From Desarmillaria ectypa (taxonomy: Eukaryota; Basidiomycota; Agaricomycetes; Agaricales; Physalacriaceae), in contig JAUDYN010000009.1 of the NCBI GenBank assembly GCA_030407005.1, positions 992,001-1,056,000 on the forward strand: 64,000 bases of DNA, written 5' to 3'. The notes beneath the pieces are model-generated. The model did not search any database and was not told the origin of the DNA. It worked only from the letters and a program-made list of their open reading frames with translations. The position numbers were made by a program, and so were the translations under genes. Below are positions 60,155 through 64,000 of the stretch, piece after piece. Positions within the stretch are counted from its first letter, which is position 1; each line of letters opens with the position of its first letter.

Positions 60155-62521
60155 ATGACAGAATCAATGTCCCCTTATAGGACCAACGTTCTCATCCCTT
60201 TGCTAAAGGCACTTTTGGATGAACCGGATGATGTCATTTTCAGCGCCCGAGCTATGCCTTCCGAGGAGTATGAGCAACTCCTGTTTCTTGAATATCAGTG
60301 GCTAGAACAGCGCGTTCATAAGCAGTCCACCTTTCCGGGTCTTTTGTCGCTCAAAGTACCCCTTTTTGACACTGCAGTGAGTCAACTTCTGTTATACGAG
60401 ATTTATAACAAATCCAAGTTTCCTGTAGTGCTCCAAATGCAGGAGAGATAACATCCGATGCGAGGCAAGGGCGATTGGTGCTTGCATTGACGATTACTCA
60501 GGGCGCAACAAATATTATGGCCTCTCTTGCAAATACTGCCTTGCTTCAAACAAGAGGGGCTGCGATGCGTGGATGCATTGTTGGGATGTCCCGTATCCAC
60601 TCTGGTCATCGAGGAATAAGCCTGATTCTGTTCTGAAACACACAGAGGGGCAACTAATTGTCGAAGAAGACGTGAGGGATAAAGTAAGACCTGATAAGCA
60701 GGAAAGTACGATCGCTACGGCCTCACCGATGTCGAGCACTGCTTATAGTAACCTGCCATTATTTCTGGATCTGAGGACGTACGCTGTGCGTTGTTTTTTT
60801 CTCCAAGTACTTATCTCATGGTTGCGGGCTAGCAAATATGGCGTAGAAATCGGCATCGACTCGGATACCGAGAAAGACTCGTATCTGAATCGTTAGACGA
60901 CTACATAAGCAACGTTCTCGCACCTCTGCGTGACGCCATTCTCATAGAACCTGATGACATTGTGTTCAGTGCGCGAGCGATGAGCTACCATGCCTATAAG
61001 CGCCTTCTCCTGCTGGAGTACCCTTGGCTTGAAGTGGCTGAAGCCAAGTGCTCTATCGGGGACAGAGCCCCATCATTGAAGCATTGGTCGCTGAAAGCGC
61101 CAGTTTTTGACGATGCTGAGCGTTAACTTATCGCGTTCCTCCACGTTGTCCTTCTGACGCGCTTCAGTGCGCCCGATGTCGCCGGGATAACATCCGATGT
61201 GAAGCAAGAGCAATTGGCGTGCCAGTCCATGATCCACAGGGTCACAAAAAGTATGCTGGTCTCAGCCTCAGTTGCAAGTACTGTGCCGCTATCCAGGCGA
61301 GTCCATGTGGTGCATGGACGCGTTGCTGGGGAAACTCTAATCCATGGGTGGCGACGGAGGATGTGATGAAAACCGACTTGAAGCATGAAAAAGTCAGAAT
61401 GAGAATTATGTCTGCGCAAGAGGTGCGGACCAAACCAGCCCCAAAGCAAACTGTTCAACGGGTGCAAGTGGATATCGCACCACAGATGAACAAAGTGCCG
61501 TATGTAACGCGACGAGAACACGTCTTAGAAGTGGCACGGAATAAAGACAAGGCGAAGTGGGAAAAAGAACAGGCCTTGGTTCGCGATAGTGTCGTTGCGC
61601 GTTCATCTATGCTTTTCGCAAGCAATGTGTTGCAAGTCGGACCTCCACAAGAACTGCAACCGGTACTGAGCACATCGTCGAGGAAGGAACAATTTCTGGG
61701 TAAAACTGAGGGCCGGATACACCGGATAGATCGGGGTGATGTTGATGGGCAAATGCAAGAGCTCCCCGCCAATCTAACTTCTAGTGCGTCCATGCCAGAC
61801 GTAGATAAAATTGTGCGCATCGATGAAGACTGGGGTCAGAAGTTTCTCGCCGCTAAAGGATTTAATTCATTCTCCCCTATGCCGCATCTATCGGATCAAA
61901 GCTTGGGCTTGGACCTGGTATTTTCCGATTCACGGCGCTCGGAGCCTGTTTACGACACCGAGAATAATTCTGCTTACGGCGATAACATGCACCAGTTGAA
62001 CAACCCATATGATGATACAGGCTTGGGGAAACGAAAATTTCAAACCGCATTCGGAGCGGATGCCATTCATGAACGTGACGCTGACGCACAATGCCTATCC
62101 CTATCCATCACCAACTGCTGAGTTGCTGCGTATGTACACGACTATTCAGCATGAGAATATCAAGGAAAATTCTTCACCACATCCATTCGAGTCCAAGGAA
62201 GCCCAAGAAAACACCTCTGGAGATCCCCTCGACGTGCTCGGTAGTATCAAGGAGACTTTTATTCATGTCATCCGACCATTACAAGTCGATAAGGCTAACC
62301 TGGTGGCAGAGCTGGAGGGTTTCAAGATAAAATCCAAGAGATTGGAGGAGTCGGAGGCGTATCATAGACAGGAGAACTCTCATTTGAGGGCGGAGAGACG
62401 GCAGTTAGATGAATCTCTAAAGCAATCGTCGTTGAAAGGTGCCGAGGCCGATCAGAGATTGAAGTTAGCACATCGGATTGTGGAAAAGACGCGGAGAAAC
62501 TGGCAGATTCCAAAAACTTGA
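60155..62521 (+). CDS. Tandem-module Zn2Cys6-like protein with coiled-coil tail, unknown family
   Basis: Exons 60155-60376, 60429-60785 and 60833-61117, then from 61168. Each module has a helical part (PYRTNVLIPLLKALLDEPDD / DDYISNVLAPLRDAILIEPD, then FSARAM and LLxLEYxWLE) and a cysteine part. Copy 1 reads CSKCRRDNIRC, a 22-residue linker, then CKYCLASNKRGC and AWMHCW. Copy 2 reads CARCRRDNIRC, a 24-residue linker, then CKYCAAIQASPC and AWTRCW. C-x2-C-x6-C...C-x2-C-x7-C is the Zn2Cys6 binuclear pattern with an unusually long linker, so a DNA-binding regulator is a reasonable guess, not shown. After copy 2 the frame stays open to 62121 (Ser/Asp-rich), while a second frame (62009-62521) carries a clear coiled coil (ESEAYHRQENSHLRAERRQL), so a frameshift or unseen intron lies near 62010-62120. 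The donor before copy 2's cysteines is not GT. Confidence 0.55.
60176..60584 (+). repeat. Zn2Cys6-like module, copy 1
   Basis: It runs from the helical part (YRTNVLIPLL) to the final CW of the Cys part, with an intron at 60377-60428 between the two halves. It is clearly homologous to 60902-61329 in both halves and in intron position, so it arose by tandem duplication. Confidence 0.8.
60902..61329 (+). repeat. Zn2Cys6-like module, copy 2
   Basis: Homologous to 60176-60584: EPDD(I/V)(V/I)FSARAM and RRDNIRCEARAIG are shared word for word apart from conservative changes. The intron-equivalent segment is 61118-61167 (50 nt), but it begins GAGCGT, not GT. Confidence 0.8.
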
Positions 62522-62632
62522 AGGTGGATGCACGTTCATTTAGGGATCATATATCATTGAATCTAACCTCTCGGTTCATGTTTGCTCTTTTGCGGAATCG
62601 AAATGAGGATCATTATCTGAAGAAGGATAGGA

Positions 62633-64000
62633 TTATTGTTTAGTTACGGTGACCTTCAATGGAAGCTGGCCAGCTTCGCCGTTGACAAATGGTTGTAAGG
62701 AAGGTGATATGAACCGCTGTATATGAGTACCCGTGTCGTGGAATTCGAATGATCTTATCAAAAGGGCAAGGATGACCTTAACTTCAAGAATTCCTGTTCA
62801 TACGAAGCGTCCAGTCAGTCATCCCAATGCGCTATGTATGGTAAAAGATCTCTTACCCAAACGCCATCCAATGCAAAGCCTAGGTCCTTCACAAAAAGTA
62901 GCAAGACTACTCCAAGGTCCATTGGGAAGGTTTTCAGCGGGTGGAGTTCCACCCGGGGTTAGCCATCGTTCGGGTTTGAATTCGTGAGCATCCGGCCCCC
63001 AGACATCAGGGTTCACGTTCATCACGGTGAAAGGAAGAACAAACACCTGATAAAGCAGTTAGATGTATCTCCGTCGCTGCTACGCAACCAAGTACAAACC
63101 TGACCAGCCTTGACAGGAAGTGCCGTTATAACTTCGCCATTCGAAAGTCTGATAGGATTTCTGAGAGGGATTACGTCGTCATGGGTAGCTACGCGTTCTG
63201 TCCGAGGAGCTGCTGGGTTTAGCCGAAGACTGACGAAGTGTAGGACATTAGTTCCGTTCTGAAAGCGACTATCAAAATCCATACCCTTCTCGTACCACCG
63301 CATCAAGATAGGGAAGCTTCTGGATGCTCTCATAGTCGAATTCGCCCTCAAAATTTTCGAGTTCGTCACGAAGCTTCGCTTGCTTATCCGGATTTTTAGC
63401 CAAGTCTAACAGAGTGAAGTGGACAACTGAGGAGGATGTTTCATGTCCGACCATCCTATATCAGTCCATCAGTCAACCGCATGAGAACCAATCTAGAGGA
63501 ACTCACAAGAAAGTAGATATCTGAGGATGTCGAAGATAGTCAGCACGAGTTGCAACGCCACACAACATAAAAATAGATGAACTTCACATTTTCCAACAGC
63601 TGACTATCGGTGAGGTATTCGCCTGACCCCTTCTTATTTTTGGCCCATGATTCTCGAACCAAAAGGGAAAACACATCTTTGCCTTCAAGATGATTAGGGT
63701 TCTCAACGTGCTCCTTCAACAGATTACTTGAAAGTCTAAGAGTAATCGCCTTGATAGTGCCGTCGTTCTTCAAAGCCGGTATCGGGAGCTTTGGAATCCA
63801 CGGAAAGATGCTGATCAGGATGGGGAGAAGGAAGCTCAGAAATTTTCGACCATTAACCACATCTTGGTGCCAGGACCTTCGAATAGCCCTCGCATCTTCG
63901 TTGTCATAACCGAAATCGTGCCCAAAGCCGATACGGCCAACGACCTCTAAGCTGTATATTCAGGATTTAAGCTGCAGCATTCAAATATTGCAGAAGAGAG
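62633..64000 (-). CDS. Cytochrome P450, 5' end beyond the window
   Basis: The visible part is the C-terminal two thirds. From the window edge inward the minus strand reads LEVVGRIGFGHDFGYDNEDA, a helix LLPILISIFPWIPKLPIP, KDVFSLLVRESWAKN and, after introns, the I-helix MVGHETSSSVVHFTLLDLAK with its proton-relay Thr. The K-helix ExxR (REGLRLNP across a junction), PRTERVATHDDVIPL, FKPERWL and the heme loop FCEGPRLCIGWRLG with the Cys ligand follow. The end is LPLKVTVTKQ and TAA at 62633-62635. All heme-domain landmarks are intact. It resembles fungal CYP5150-like enzymes in general layout, but I cannot assign a family or substrate. The final exon border near 62820 is approximate. Confidence 0.9.

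Overview
The window reads as nuclear DNA of a basidiomycete fungus, most likely an Agaricomycete. Genes sit on both strands and are cut by many short introns (about 41-110 nt, mostly near 50). Product types include peroxisomal Lon, Def1, Atg17, Snf1, an SDE3/MOV10-type helicase, a P450 and two seven-helix proteins of the DUF6533/DUF6534 type that are typical of mushrooms. I saw no rRNA, convincing tRNA, CRISPR array or intact transposon. Exon joins were worked out by eye from reading-frame continuity, GT/GC-AG borders and family motifs, so single junctions may be off.

Left arm (1-24 kb), in order: a gene tail; peroxisomal Lon (minus); a broken trypsin-like gene (minus); Def1 (plus); an SF1 RNA helicase of the MOV10/SDE3 group (plus); a small secreted Cys-rich protein (plus); an antibiotic-biosynthesis-monooxygenase-like protein with an apparent frameshift (minus); a DUF6533 membrane protein (minus); an SRAP/HMCES-type protein (minus); and malate dehydrogenase with two tiny exons (minus).

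Middle (24-40 kb): a gene-poor stretch. It holds one polytopic membrane protein with a large extracellular loop (27.0-29.1 kb) and one small conserved Pro/Ser-rich protein (33.6-34.1 kb). The remainder gives no coherent coding signal.

Right arm (39.8-64 kb): a rhodanese plus dual-specificity phosphatase (plus), a zinc-ribbon/LysM protein (plus), a YtcJ-type amidohydrolase (minus) that shares an 87-bp promoter gap with choline-phosphate cytidylyltransferase (plus), a sugar-transporter pseudogene whose two ends flank a DUF6534 gene, Atg17 (minus), Snf1 (minus), dipeptidyl peptidase III (minus), a locus built from tandem copies of an unusual Zn2Cys6-like module (plus), and the 3' part of a P450 (minus).

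Most intact genes are housekeeping or stress functions: peroxisome and cytosolic proteolysis, Pol II degradation, RNA silencing, autophagy, energy sensing and phosphatidylcholine synthesis. They are not an obvious pathway cluster. The most unusual item is the tandem zinc-cluster locus at 59.4-62.5 kb, next to the P450. Its second copy has lost a normal splice donor and its coiled-coil tail lies in a shifted frame.
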